A DNA stretch of 22,333 nucleotides from an uncultured Actinomycetes bacterium. GTDB lineage: Bacteria > Actinomycetota > Actinomycetes > Nanopelagicales > Nanopelagicaceae. The position numbers were made by a program, and so were the translations under genes. Every line of letters starts with the position of its first letter. Position 1 is the first letter of the stretch. The DNA lies in assembly GCA_903907665.1 (NCBI GenBank), contig CAIVOW010000047.1, positions 1-22,333 on the forward strand, given 5' to 3'. The notes beneath the pieces are model-generated. The model did no database searches and was not told the DNA's origin. It worked only from the letters and a program-made list of their open reading frames with translations. Shown here one piece after another: positions 1 through 7,106 of the stretch.

Positions 1-354
1 AGAAATCAGACTTTGCACATCAGCAATTTCATTTTTCGGAGAGTTCATGGTTATTTGGCCAGTAGATTGACCAAATCCGCGCGCACTCCAAGCTAAAACT
101 ACATAGCCGCTATCGGCAAGGAATCGAGCTTCAGTCGAAACAGAGTCTTTGCTTCCGCCAAAACCGTGTGCCAACAAAATTGCAGGGGCTGGTAATTTGC
201 TCGGTAAATAAAGTGAGCTATCCAGGTTGACGCCTTGTGCGCCTTTAAGTGTCAACGTGATTGGAAGTGAAACTGGCGCAGCAGCTTGTGCCACTTCGAA
301 TCCGCTGAAACTCGCAGCCAAAAGTGTCAGGGCTACTAAAAGACGGGATTTCAT
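1..354 (-). CDS. Secreted alpha/beta hydrolase (S15/CocE-like), N-terminal part only
   Basis: The frame opens at the ATG at 354 and runs off the left edge, leaving 118 residues. Residues 1 to about 25 form a signal peptide: a basic start (MKSR), a hydrophobic core and an AQAAA cleavage region. Then follow a beta-strand and an HGFGG oxyanion-loop motif at 63-67, and ARGFGQSTG at 91-99. This is the usual arrangement in alpha/beta hydrolases of the Xaa-Pro dipeptidyl-peptidase S15/CocE type. The nucleophile elbow lies outside the window, so catalytic competence and substrate cannot be judged. The gene is divergent from the copper monooxygenase-like gene, with an 80-bp gap. A TAATAG hexamer lies 9 nt upstream of the ATG, with a GAGAG stretch between. 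Hydrolase fold and export are well supported; any specific substrate is not. Confidence 0.8.
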   Translation of the reverse strand, partial: MKSRLLVALTLLAASFSGFEVAQAAAPVSLPITLTLKGAQGVNLDSSLYLPSKLPAPAILLAHGFGGSKDSVSTEARFLADSGYVVLAWSARGFGQSTGQITMNSPKNEIADVQSLIS

Positions 355-363
355 CTCTCAACT

Positions 364-369
364 CTATTA
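364..369 (-). promoter_or_regulatory. Candidate -10 hexamer for the hydrolase
   Basis: On the minus strand TAATAG (4 of 6 to TATAAT) ends 9 nt before the hydrolase ATG. A start site at the usual distance would leave only a 2-3 nt leader. No convincing -35 box was seen. This is inferred from position and sequence only. Confidence 0.35.
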
Positions 370-401
370 GAGCCGTAAGAGTGCTCGTTACATCTTATTT
401 A

Positions 402-419
402 CGGCATTCACGGCATTCA
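402..419. repeat. 9-bp tandem duplication, two copies
   Basis: CGGCATTCA occurs twice back to back (402-410 and 411-419) just upstream of the -10 hexamer of the copper monooxygenase-like gene. It is the first of three short tandem repeats within 200 bp here. Confidence 0.85.
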
Positions 420-422
420 CGC

Positions 423-428
423 TAATAT
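423..428 (+). promoter_or_regulatory. Candidate -10 box of a leaderless promoter
   Basis: TAATAT is followed by exactly 6 nt (ATTGAA) and then the ATG at 435. Transcription starting about 7 nt after the hexamer would begin on the A of the start codon. No Shine-Dalgarno sequence is visible upstream of 435, which fits a leaderless mRNA, a common mode in actinobacteria. Confidence 0.5.
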
Positions 429-434
429 ATTGAA

Positions 435-1628
435 ATGCGCGCTCAGGGATTCGGTAAGAAAATGTTACTTACTTCACTATCTTCACTATCTTCACTATTG
501 GCCACATTAGTGGTTGCACTTGTGACGTCCGGCACGACAGTGGCAACACATGCCGATACCAATGTAGCTGGCAATGTAGCTGGCAATGTAGCTGGCAACC
601 TAGCCGTAAAGACATACACCGCCACGATGTCTGCGCCACACACTCCTGCTGGGCAAAATGGTGGCACTGATGATTATCACTGCTTCCTGATTGACCCGAA
701 GGTAACGCAAGATTCCCTCATTCTCTCCTCGCAATTCGTTCCACAAAATCCATCAGTCGTTCACCACGCGATTTTGTTTCAGATTGATGCATCAAACGTT
801 GCTCAAGCACAACAACTCAATGCTGGCGGTGATGGCTGGTCATGCTTTGGTGGATCTGGCCTTGGCGGAAATCTCGGATCGTTCCTGACATCCCCTTGGC
901 TTTCCTCTTGGGCTCCAGGTCGCGGGAAAGATGTGATGCCAAAAGGATTTGCTACTTCATTTAAAAAAGGAAGCCAGATTGTTTTGCAAGTGCACTACAA
1001 CCTGCTTATGGTGGGGAAAGATTCTGTACTTAAGGATCAATCAAAAGTTATTTTGAGCGCAATTCCAGCTAAAGGTTCAAAGCTCAAGATTCTTAACTCA
1101 GACCTTGTAGCCGCTCCAGTTGAGCTAGCTTGCCCGGCAGGTATCACTGGACCGCTCTGTTCACGCAAGGCCTCGCTCGCAGATTTAGCTGCGCGCACCT
1201 CTTCTCAAAGTGCTTTTGAATCAGCTGGATTAAATCTGCTGTGTGGGCAAGATGCAATTAACCCGAAGCCTTCATTAACGTCAACGTGCGATAAGACAAT
1301 TACAGTAAATGAAACAGTCATTCAAGCTGCCCCTCATATGCATTTACTTGGAACTTCGCTCAAATTAATTGCTAATCCTGGTACTTCACGTGAAAAAGTT
1401 ATTCTAAGTCGCCCAAATTACAACTTTGATGATCAATCTGCGACTGTCCTAAAAAATCCTATTCAACTAAAAGCAGGCGATACGGTTCGAGTAATTTGCA
1501 CATTCAATCCAAAGCTACGTCAGTTGCTTCCTGGATTAAAAAACCTACCTGCTCGATATGTGACATGGGGCGAAGGCTCCTCCGATGAAATGTGCTTGGG
1601 AGTTATGGGAGTCTCAGTCACTCGCTAG
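435..1628 (+). CDS. Secreted PHM/DBM-like copper monooxygenase homologue
   Basis: The 397-residue protein starts with a basic n-region and a hydrophobic stretch, with probable signal cleavage after about A40. The mature part matches the copper type II ascorbate-dependent monooxygenase fold (peptidylglycine alpha-hydroxylating and dopamine beta-monooxygenases). All six expected ligands are present: the HH pair H110/H111 and H187 (QVHYN) for the first copper, and H301/H303 (PHMH) and M386 (SDEMC) for the second. YHCF at 81-84 is another family hallmark. Eight cysteines (83, 137, 233, 242, 270, 285, 355, 387) could form four disulfides outside the cell. The start at 435 fits a leaderless mRNA; M10 at 462 is an alternative. 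Residues 43-54 are a triple NVAG repeat. No amidating lyase is nearby, so the substrate is unknown. Family assignment is confident; enzymatic activity is inference. Confidence 0.8.
   Translation: MRAQGFGKKMLLTSLSSLSSLLATLVVALVTSGTTVATHADTNVAGNVAGNVAGNLAVKTYTATMSAPHTPAGQNGGTDDYHCFLIDPKVTQDSLILSSQFVPQNPSVVHHAILFQIDASNVAQAQQLNAGGDGWSCFGGSGLGGNLGSFLTSPWLSSWAPGRGKDVMPKGFATSFKKGSQIVLQVHYNLLMVGKDSVLKDQSKVILSAIPAKGSKLKILNSDLVAAPVELACPAGITGPLCSRKASLADLAARTSSQSAFESAGLNLLCGQDAINPKPSLTSTCDKTITVNETVIQAAPHMHLLGTSLKLIANPGTSREKVILSRPNYNFDDQSATVLKNPIQLKAGDTVRVICTFNPKLRQLLPGLKNLPARYVTWGEGSSDEMCLGVMGVSVTR
472..498. repeat. 9-bp tandem repeat, three copies, in the signal peptide
   Basis: CTTCACTAT is repeated three times exactly (472-480, 481-489, 490-498). 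It encodes the Leu-Ser-Ser repeats of the signal peptide's hydrophobic region. Copy changes keep the reading frame and would lengthen or shorten the signal peptide by three residues. Confidence 0.9.
561..596. repeat. 12-bp tandem repeat, three copies
   Basis: AATGTAGCTGGC is repeated three times exactly (561-572, 573-584, 585-596), followed by a degenerate fourth copy. It encodes NVAG units right after the predicted signal cleavage site, so copy changes would alter only a linker. Confidence 0.95.
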
Positions 1629-1670
1629 TTCCACTTGATACTCTTAAGTGCATAACGAAAGGTTCACATA

Positions 1671-2660
1671 ATGGGCTTACGCTGGGGATACATGGGCACT
1701 GGGCGGATTGCGCACGTAGTGGCCGCAGATTTCAAAATTGCAGGGCTTAACATTCAAGCCGTTGGATCGCGCAATATTGAATCGGCTCAGGCTTTCGCAA
1801 AAGCTCACTCTATTCCCGAGGCGCACGGCTCGTATGAAGAATTAGTAGCAAATCCGAACATTGATATTGTCTACATCTCAACACTTAACTTTGTTCATGC
1901 AGAAAATGCACTTCTGGCTATCAATGCCGGTAAACATGTTTTGCTTGAAAAGCCATTTACGATGGATGCAAAGCAAGCTCTGCGAATCCAGAAGGCTGCT
2001 CGCGAAAAAAATGTATTTGTGATGGAAGCAATGTGGACCAGGTTCCTGCCATCCATGGACGCAGTATTTGACGTGCTTAAAAAAGGAACAATTGGAAAAC
2101 CTCAGATGGTGATTGCAGATCACAGCCAATATTTACCGCCAGAAATTTCTTCGCGGTTGTGGGATTTACATACTGGTGGAGGGGCGCTGTTGGATCTGGG
2201 CATCTACCCAATCTCATTTGCTGCCAGAGTGCTGGGATTACCTGATGAAGTACTGGCTGTTGGCCGGATAGCGTTTGAAGGAATGGATGAAGCAACATCT
2301 ATGGTCTTCAATTATGAAGATGGGTCGCAAGCTGCGCTAACCACATGCATGACGGTGGCGGGACCTGTAACAGCAACAATTCTTGGCGAAAAAGGATCGA
2401 TTGAAATCGATAAAACTTTCTACGCCCAAACATCCTTTACCGTCTATGACAATGAGCGCAATGTTCTATTGAGATACGACACTCCCCCAGTTCCAGGTAC
2501 CGGGCGCCAATTCCAAGCAATCGAGGCAGAACGCTGCGTAGCGGCAGGGTTAATCGAGTCACCGGTGATGTCGGTAGAAGAGTCAGTTGATCTCATGCAG
2601 ATCATGGATGACATCCGCTTAGAAATCGGTGTTATTTGGGATTACGAAGACGTTCGATAA
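1671..2660 (+). CDS. Gfo/Idh/MocA family NAD(P)-dependent oxidoreductase
   Basis: The 329-residue cytoplasmic protein has an N-terminal Rossmann dinucleotide fold (GTGRIA at 9-14) and the family signature EKP at 93-95, whose lysine is normally catalytic. The C-terminal Gfo/Idh/MocA domain includes GGGALLDLGIYP around 169-180. The EAMWTRF stretch near 119-125 resembles dimeric dihydrodiol dehydrogenase and NADP-dependent D-xylose dehydrogenase members, so a sugar or sugar-acid substrate is likely but not proven. An AAAGG ribosome-binding site lies about 8 nt before the ATG. The gene begins 42 bp after the copper monooxygenase-like gene in the same direction and may share its transcript. Its 3' end faces prmC with 9 bp between the stop codons. 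The family is certain; the substrate is unknown. Confidence 0.9.
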   Translation: MGLRWGYMGTGRIAHVVAADFKIAGLNIQAVGSRNIESAQAFAKAHSIPEAHGSYEELVANPNIDIVYISTLNFVHAENALLAINAGKHVLLEKPFTMDAKQALRIQKAAREKNVFVMEAMWTRFLPSMDAVFDVLKKGTIGKPQMVIADHSQYLPPEISSRLWDLHTGGGALLDLGIYPISFAARVLGLPDEVLAVGRIAFEGMDEATSMVFNYEDGSQAALTTCMTVAGPVTATILGEKGSIEIDKTFYAQTSFTVYDNERNVLLRYDTPPVPGTGRQFQAIEAERCVAAGLIESPVMSVEESVDLMQIMDDIRLEIGVIWDYEDVR

Positions 2661-2669
2661 TTCGCGTTT

Positions 2670-3494
2670 TTACTTTCGAAACGCTGTAGTAAATCTCGGG
2701 CGATCGTTGAGATCATTATGTAATCGAATATTAGTGAACTCTAATTCCAACGCGCTTTTAATCAGAGCGCCTTGAGTTTCATGGTGCTCTATTGCAAGCA
2801 TTCCCCCTGACTTCAACAATCGCGATGCAGCTTGGATAAATAGGCGAGGAACATCCATACCATCTAGGCCACCAAGAAGCGCTGCAGCCGGCTCGTTCAA
2901 AACATCATGAGGCAAAATTTGCTCATTTGGAATATATGGCGGATTTGCCACAACAATGTCGCACTTAACACCCATAAGCGCGCTCACAACGCTCTCTTCG
3001 ACAACGCGAATAGGTAAATCATATTTAGCAATATTTTTATGCAGCCATGGCAGAGCTTCGACCGAATTTTCAACGGCGATAACAGCCACTTTCTTCTTAC
3101 CGGCAGTTTCAGTTTGTAGGGCAATTCCAATCGCTCCTGAACCTGCTCCCAGATCAAGAATCGAAACAGTCTCATCAAATTTATTGAGATTATGTAAAAC
3201 TTCATCAACCAATAACTCAGTTTCTGGGCGAGGGATCAATACGCCTTCACCAACTTCGAGCTCCAAGTATCTAAATGCACTTTCACCAATGATGTATTGG
3301 GTTGGTCTGCCCGCTAACCGCTCGCTTATGAAACCTTGGAAATCCTCGCGAATCTGGGTAGTAAATTCAATTGCCTTGGAATGTAAATCCATTCGGGTGA
3401 CATGCGCTGCATGTGCCAATAAAAGCTCGGCGTCGACTGGATTGATATCTCTAGTAGCTAACTGCTCTTTTGCAGCTCGAAGTAGTTCCTTCAT
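2670..3494 (-). CDS. prmC: Release factor glutamine N5-methyltransferase
   Basis: This 274-residue enzyme transfers a methyl group from S-adenosylmethionine to the glutamine of the GGQ motif in release factors, which improves peptide release. An N-terminal helical substrate-recognition domain (1 to about 100, with the typical IPRPETELLVDE at 87-98) precedes a Rossmann methyltransferase domain. That domain carries the SAM loop LDLGAGSG at 113-120 and the catalytic NPPY at 184-187, which binds the target glutamine. It lies 31 bp downstream of prfA, which encodes its substrate. This pairing is widespread and supports the assignment. AGGA about 13 nt before the ATG is a rather distant ribosome-binding site, so translation may depend partly on prfA. 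The length is normal for the family. Confidence 0.96.
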   Translation of the reverse strand: MKELLRAAKEQLATRDINPVDAELLLAHAAHVTRMDLHSKAIEFTTQIREDFQGFISERLAGRPTQYIIGESAFRYLELEVGEGVLIPRPETELLVDEVLHNLNKFDETVSILDLGAGSGAIGIALQTETAGKKKVAVIAVENSVEALPWLHKNIAKYDLPIRVVEESVVSALMGVKCDIVVANPPYIPNEQILPHDVLNEPAAALLGGLDGMDVPRLFIQAASRLLKSGGMLAIEHHETQGALIKSALELEFTNIRLHNDLNDRPRFTTAFRK

Positions 3495-3525
3495 AACGTT
3501 CTTGTTTTCCTATTATTTCTTAGCG

Positions 3526-4617
3526 TTACTCGCTCGCGAGCTTCGCGGCTTTATCTGCAGCAAGGAGTGCATCTATCATGTCATCGAGCTCGCCATTGAG
3601 AACGGCATCCAAGTTATTTGCTTTGTAGTTAACTCGGTGATCAGAGATACGATTTTCTGGATAGTTATATGTGCGAATCCGCTCTGATCGATCAACAGTG
3701 CGAACCTGAGATTTGCGCTCAGCCATTGCAGCGGCATCGGCTTGTTCTTGAGCATGAGCCAACAGGCGGGCGCGCAAAATACGCATTGCGCTATCTTTGT
3801 TTTGAAGCTGAGATTTTTCATTTTGGCATGAGACCACAACACCAGTTGGAATATGTGTAATGCGAACAGCCGAGTCAGTCGTGTTAACTGATTGCCCACC
3901 AGGCCCAGAAGAGCGATAAACATCGATACGCAAATCCTGTTGTCTCACTTCAACGTCGACTTCATCGGCTTCAGCCAGAATCAATACTCCTGCAGCTGAG
4001 GTATGGATTCGACCTTGTGATTCAGTTTCTGGCACGCGTTGTACGCGATGTACTCCGCCTTCAAATTTTAATTTAGCATAAGGGGTCTCACCGGGTTGAG
4101 CAGTCCCCTTAGATTTAATTGCCATGCTCAGTTCCTTGTATCCACCCATTTCTGAATCGGTGGTATCAATAATTTCAGCTTTCCAATTATGTTTTTCGGC
4201 ATAACGTGTATACATGCGAAGTAAGTCACCGACAAAAAGCGCGGACTCATCCCCTCCAACACCGGCTTTAATTTCAAGAATGACGTCACGGTCTTCATTT
4301 GGATCACGTGGAAGAAGTAGATCTTCTAACTCTGCTTCAGCTGCATGAAAAGCTGCTTCAAGTGCTGGAATCTCGTTTGCAAATGATTCATCTTCGGCAG
4401 CCATCTCTTTACCGGCAGCCAAATCTTCTTCTGCGGATTTAAATGCGCGATAGCCACCAATAACTGGGCCAAGGGCTGCATAACGCTTACCTAGCTGACG
4501 AGCCTTACCTTGATCTGCGTGAATGGAAGGATCAGCAAGATCTTTTTCAAGTTGGGCGTACTCGGTAAGCATCGCAGGGACTTGTCCGAAACGTTCTTTG
4601 CTACTTTCTTTCGCCAT
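3526..4617 (-). CDS. prfA: Peptide chain release factor 1
   Basis: RF1 recognises UAA and UAG stop codons and triggers hydrolysis of peptidyl-tRNA. The 363-residue protein has the expected N-terminal helical domain. The PxT codon-recognition tripeptide appears as PET at 196-198 within [10 protein letters not shown]. The catalytic loop GPGGQSVN has its GGQ at 240-242. The tail after about 300 is typical of RF1. The length matches the family. The start is well fixed by a strong ribosome-binding site (AAAGGAGA) about 7 nt before the ATG. Upstream lies an AT-rich 16-bp repeat region, then the rpmE terminator, so the gene probably has its own promoter. Downstream is prmC, whose product methylates the glutamine of this protein's GGQ motif. 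Confidence 0.98.
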   Translation of the reverse strand: MAKESSKERFGQVPAMLTEYAQLEKDLADPSIHADQGKARQLGKRYAALGPVIGGYRAFKSAEEDLAAGKEMAAEDESFANEIPALEAAFHAAEAELEDLLLPRDPNEDRDVILEIKAGVGGDESALFVGDLLRMYTRYAEKHNWKAEIIDTTDSEMGGYKELSMAIKSKGTAQPGETPYAKLKFEGGVHRVQRVPETESQGRIHTSAAGVLILAEADEVDVEVRQQDLRIDVYRSSGPGGQSVNTTDSAVRITHIPTGVVVSCQNEKSQLQNKDSAMRILRARLLAHAQEQADAAAMAERKSQVRTVDRSERIRTYNYPENRISDHRVNYKANNLDAVLNGELDDMIDALLAADKAAKLASE

Positions 4618-4637
4618 CTCACTTCTCCTTTCCTATG

Positions 4638-4701
4638 GATTTTAAGTTATTTAGATTTTAAGTTAATCAGATTTTAATTTTTTTAGATTCGAATCGATTG
4701 G
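4638..4701. repeat. AT-rich 16-bp tandem repeat upstream of prfA
   Basis: Three or four units start with GATT at a 16-bp period: 4638-4653, 4654-4669, 4670-4685 and a degenerate unit at 4686-4701. Units 1 and 2 share GATTTTAAGTTA. On the minus strand, each of the first three gives a TAAAAT hexamer (5 of 6 to TATAAT). The block could therefore supply several -10 elements for prfA. This promoter role is inference. Confidence 0.75.
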
Positions 4702-4707
4702 CTACGC

Positions 4708-4757
4708 AAAATAAAAGAGACCCCATGCACCGCAGTGGGTGCAAAGTGGGGCCTCTT
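4708..4757 (-). terminator. Intrinsic terminator after rpmE
   Basis: Read on the minus strand, AAGAG/CTCTT (4753-4757 with 4715-4719), a G-T pair, CCCCA/TGGGG (4747-4751 with 4721-4725) and TGCACC/GGTGCA (4738-4743 with 4726-4731) form a long stem. It has a 3-nt bulge and a 6-nt loop, and is followed by TTTT-A-TTTT. It begins 8 nt after the rpmE stop and separates rpmE from prfA. Confidence 0.92.
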
Positions 4758-4765
4758 AAGAAAAA

Positions 4766-5038
4766 CTACTTGAGAACTTGCTTGCGCTTTACTGGCGCCT
4801 TTTCTACTTTTGGAGTAGCTGCTTGAGCTGCTGCTGTCTTTGCTTGACGAGCTTCGAATGCTGCAACACGGCCGCCAGTATCGAGGATACGTTGCTTCCC
4901 CGTGTAGAAAGGATGACATTCGCTGCACACTTCAACGTAAATGGAACCGGAAGCTTTTGTGCTGCGAGTTGTGAATACCTGGCCGCAACCGCATGTAACG
5001 GTGGTCTCTAGGTAATCTGGGTGAATATCGTTCTTCAT
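4766..5038 (-). CDS. rpmE: 50S ribosomal protein L31, zinc-binding form
   Basis: The 90-residue protein carries the L31 signature. Two cysteine pairs, C16/C18 (CGC) and C38/C41 (CSEC), mark the zinc-binding C+ type. HPFYTGKQR at 42-50 is highly conserved. It is longer than the usual 70 or so residues because of an Ala/Lys-rich tail after about 65, probably a disordered basic extension. The start at 5038 is chosen over the ATG at 5044 because GGAGA lies 6 nt before 5038 but only 1 nt before 5044. The upstream leader can fold into a bulged hairpin, suggesting autoregulation. It follows rho and ends in a strong terminator. Confidence 0.96.
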   Translation of the reverse strand: MKNDIHPDYLETTVTCGCGQVFTTRSTKASGSIYVEVCSECHPFYTGKQRILDTGGRVAAFEARQAKTAAAQAATPKVEKAPVKRKQVLK

Positions 5039-5064
5039 TTTCATTCTCCAATTGATGTTCGGGA

Positions 5065-5094
5065 CTGGGTCCGAGTGGAATCTCGGTGAACCAG
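5065..5094 (-). ncRNA. Putative structured leader of rpmE mRNA
   Basis: On the minus strand CTGG/CCAG, a T-A pair and CCGAG/CTCGG make a stem with a 3-nt bulge, a 1-nt bulge and the 6-nt loop ATTCCA. It ends about 15 nt before the GGAGA of rpmE. L31 leader motifs that bind the protein have been proposed in several phyla, including Actinobacteria. I cannot tell whether this matches the described one. Confidence 0.5.
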
Positions 5095-5108
5095 CGGTTG
5101 AATGTTAC

Positions 5109-5129
5109 AGGCGCTCACGGGGAGCGCCT
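5109..5129 (-). terminator. Candidate terminator hairpin after rho
   Basis: An 8-bp perfect stem, AGGCGCTC/GAGCGCCT, with a 5-nt loop lies 35 bp beyond the rho stop. Only a weak T content follows (GTAACATT), so read-through into rpmE is likely. A second hairpin, ACGGGGT/ACCCCGT (5156-5162 with 5168-5174), overlaps the rho stop codon itself. Confidence 0.45.
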
Positions 5130-5134
5130 AATTC

Positions 5135-5156
5135 ACTCGTAATTAACTCGTAATTA
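5135..5156. repeat. 11-bp tandem duplication between rho and rpmE
   Basis: ACTCGTAATTA occurs twice back to back (5135-5145 and 5146-5156), between the two hairpins that follow rho. No function is evident. Confidence 0.9.
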
Positions 5157-5163
5157 CGGGGTA

Positions 5164-6915
5164 TCAGACCCCGTTTAGCGTGGAGCTAGGTGCTTTTTCT
5201 GCACTTGCTTCGCTTATGGTGGTCTTTTGAATCTGGAGCAAGAATTCAACGTTGGACTTAGTGCCCTTCATCTTTTCAAGAAGAAGTTCTAGTGCCTGTT
5301 GTGAATCCAAAGCGTGCAGAACGCGACGCAAACGCCAAACAATGTTGAGCTCTTCAGTTCCCATAAGGATTTCTTCCTTACGTGTACCAGATGCATCAAT
5401 GTCGACTGCTGGGAAAATACGCTTATCTGCAAACTTACGATCAAGCTTGAGTTCCATATTTCCAGTTCCCTTGAACTCTTCAAAGATAACTTCATCCATC
5501 TTTGAACCAGTTTCAACGAGAGCAGTTGCAAGAATAGTTAGCGATCCACCGTTTTCAATATTACGAGCAGCTCCGAAGAACTTCTTTGGTGGATACAAAG
5601 CCGCTGAATCCACGCCACCAGACAAGATACGTCCTGAAGCGGGAGCAGCGATGTTGTAAGCACGACCAAGACGCGTGATTGAATCGAGTAGAACAACTAC
5701 ATCGTGGCCAAGTTCTACAAGGCGCTTTGCTCGCTCAATGGCTAGTTCAGCAACCGTGGTGTGATCATCTGCTGGGCGGTCAAAAGTAGAAGCAATAACT
5801 TCACCCTTAACGCTGCGCTGCATATCAGTTACTTCTTCGGGACGCTCATCAACGAGAACAACCATCAAATGACACTCAGGATTATTCGTTGTGATTGCGT
5901 TAGCAATTGATTGAAGAACCATTGTCTTACCAGCCTTAGGAGGCGAGACAATAAGTCCGCGCTGTCCCTTACCGATTGGGGCAATTAAATCGATGATACG
6001 AGTTGTCAAGATGCCCGGCTCTGTTTCAAGACGTAGGCGTTCCTGCGGATAGAGCGGAACTAGTTTCGAGAATTCAACGCGATTGCGTGACTCTTCAGGA
6101 TCTTTTCCGTTAACAGTATCGAGCTTGGCAAGTGCGCTGAATTTCTCTTTGCGCTCTCCCTCTTTTGGCTCGCGTACTTGTCCAGTAATGACATCGCCCT
6201 TACGTAATCCAAAGCGACGCACTTGTTGGAGTCCAACATAAACATCATCTGGGCTTGGAAGATATCCACCTGTACGGATGAATGCGTAATTATCAAGAAT
6301 GTCGAGTAGCCCGCCTACTGGAAGAAGCACATCATCTTCACTCAAAATAACTTCACGCTCGTTACGATCCGGGCGGTCACCACGGTCGCGGAAGCGATTA
6401 TTGCGATCGCCACGATCGTTTCGGTCCCCACGGTCCCCGCGATCACTACGATCACTTCGGTCACGATTGCGACGGTTGCCGCGATCATTACGGTCATTGC
6501 GATCATTACGGTTGCCGCGGTCGTTACGGTCCCCACGGTCATTACGGTCACCGCGATCGCTGTTTTGGGAATCTGAATTTTCAGTCTTTTCTACATTGTC
6601 AGAGTCATCGCTCAATTCTGAGTCCTCATTTTCATCATTATTATCGCTGTTATCGCCGCTTGATTTTTTGGCGTTGCGATTATTGCGCGCTTGTTGTTTG
6701 GCAGCACGGCGCTCTTCTTTCTCGAGCTTTGCGGCTTCGCGATTTGCAGCTTGTAGATCAGCAATAGATTGCACGAGAGCGGCTTTCGCCAACTTGGCAG
6801 CCCCATCGATACCTAGAGCGGCAGCTGTCTTCTTGAGCTCAGGCAACGTGAGTGCACTGAGGTCTCCCGGAGCTTTTTCAGCTTTTACGGGGCTTGTTGT
6901 CTTCTTATCAACCAT
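5164..6915 (-). CDS. rho: Transcription termination factor Rho with long low-complexity insertion
   Basis: Rho is a hexameric RNA-dependent ATPase that ends transcription. The 583-residue protein, against about 420 in E. coli, has an N-terminal SAP-like helical segment (about 18-55) and a charged helix to about 84. An acidic Asp/Ser/Asn/Glu block (about 86-118) follows, then an Arg/Asp/Asn/Gly repeat block (about 119-187) built from RGD, RND and RGN units. After these come the RNA-binding cold-shock domain and the ATPase core. The core has Walker A PPKAGKT (325-331), Walker [11 protein letters not shown] (from 406), and the LSGGVDS Q-loop region near 431-437. Long charged insertions at this site are typical of actinobacterial Rho. 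AAAGG lies about 14 nt before the ATG, a loose ribosome-binding site. The gene lies between thrB and rpmE. Confidence 0.97.
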   Translation of the reverse strand: MVDKKTTSPVKAEKAPGDLSALTLPELKKTAAALGIDGAAKLAKAALVQSIADLQAANREAAKLEKEERRAAKQQARNNRNAKKSSGDNSDNNDENEDSELSDDSDNVEKTENSDSQNSDRGDRNDRGDRNDRGNRNDRNDRNDRGNRRNRDRSDRSDRGDRGDRNDRGDRNNRFRDRGDRPDRNEREVILSEDDVLLPVGGLLDILDNYAFIRTGGYLPSPDDVYVGLQQVRRFGLRKGDVITGQVREPKEGERKEKFSALAKLDTVNGKDPEESRNRVEFSKLVPLYPQERLRLETEPGILTTRIIDLIAPIGKGQRGLIVSPPKAGKTMVLQSIANAITTNNPECHLMVVLVDERPEEVTDMQRSVKGEVIASTFDRPADDHTTVAELAIERAKRLVELGHDVVVLLDSITRLGRAYNIAAPASGRILSGGVDSAALYPPKKFFGAARNIENGGSLTILATALVETGSKMDEVIFEEFKGTGNMELKLDRKFADKRIFPAVDIDASGTRKEEILMGTEELNIVWRLRRVLHALDSQQALELLLEKMKGTKSNVEFLLQIQKTTISEASAEKAPSSTLNGV

Positions 6916-6950
6916 GAACTTTGGTTTTACCTTTGTTAGTTTTTCATTTG

Positions 6951-6956
6951 ATTATG
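6951..6956 (-). promoter_or_regulatory. Candidate -10 box upstream of rho
   Basis: CATAAT on the minus strand (5 of 6 to TATAAT) lies 35 nt upstream of the rho ATG, within the 191-bp gap between thrB and rho. No clear -35 is visible at 17 bp. This is a weak, position-based call. Confidence 0.3.
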
Positions 6957-6997
6957 CATTTATTTGCGATATCTGAACCCGTAAACAGGAGTTATCA

Positions 6998-7057
6998 ACT
7001 TTGTAAAGTGATTGTTGGCTTTTTAGACCTACCCTAAATGTTGAAAATATTTAAGGG
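6998..7057. other. Inverted repeats in the thrB-rho gap
   Basis: Two symmetric elements lie here. ACTTT-GT-AAAGT (6998-7009) is operator-like. CCCTAAAT with ATTTAAGGG (7032-7039 and 7049-7057, one bulge) could be a weak thrB terminator, but no T-tract follows on the minus strand. The rest of the gap shows nothing I recognise. Confidence 0.3.
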
Positions 7058-7106
7058 ATTGTGGTCTCGCCTTCAGACAGGAGAAACCTAACACAAATCC
7101 GCTGGG

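Noticed and set aside
1628..1670. CACTT/AAGTG hairpin between the copper monooxygenase-like and oxidoreductase genes
   Set aside because: Five-bp stem with a 9-nt loop and no T-tract; insufficient for a terminator.
2650..2700. Bidirectional terminator between the Gfo/Idh/MocA gene and prmC
   Set aside because: Only a bulged 7-bp stem with an 18-nt loop overlapping both stops; no T-tract after it in either direction.
2956..3687. 243-codon plus-strand frame over prmC and prfA
   Set aside because: It spans two well-identified genes on the other strand and shows no recognisable domain.
4638..4701. CRISPR-like array
   Set aside because: Units are contiguous without spacers and degenerate; this is a plain tandem repeat.
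5039..5044. Earlier ATG start of rpmE
   Set aside because: The GGAGA would be only 1 nt away; the ATG at 5038 has ideal spacing and begins the conserved MKNDIHP sequence.
6299..6976. Long plus-strand frame (225 codons) rich in Arg-Ser-Pro repeats
   Set aside because: It is the complement of the Rho low-complexity region; the repeats simply lack stops on that strand. There is no ribosome-binding site and Rho explains the DNA.
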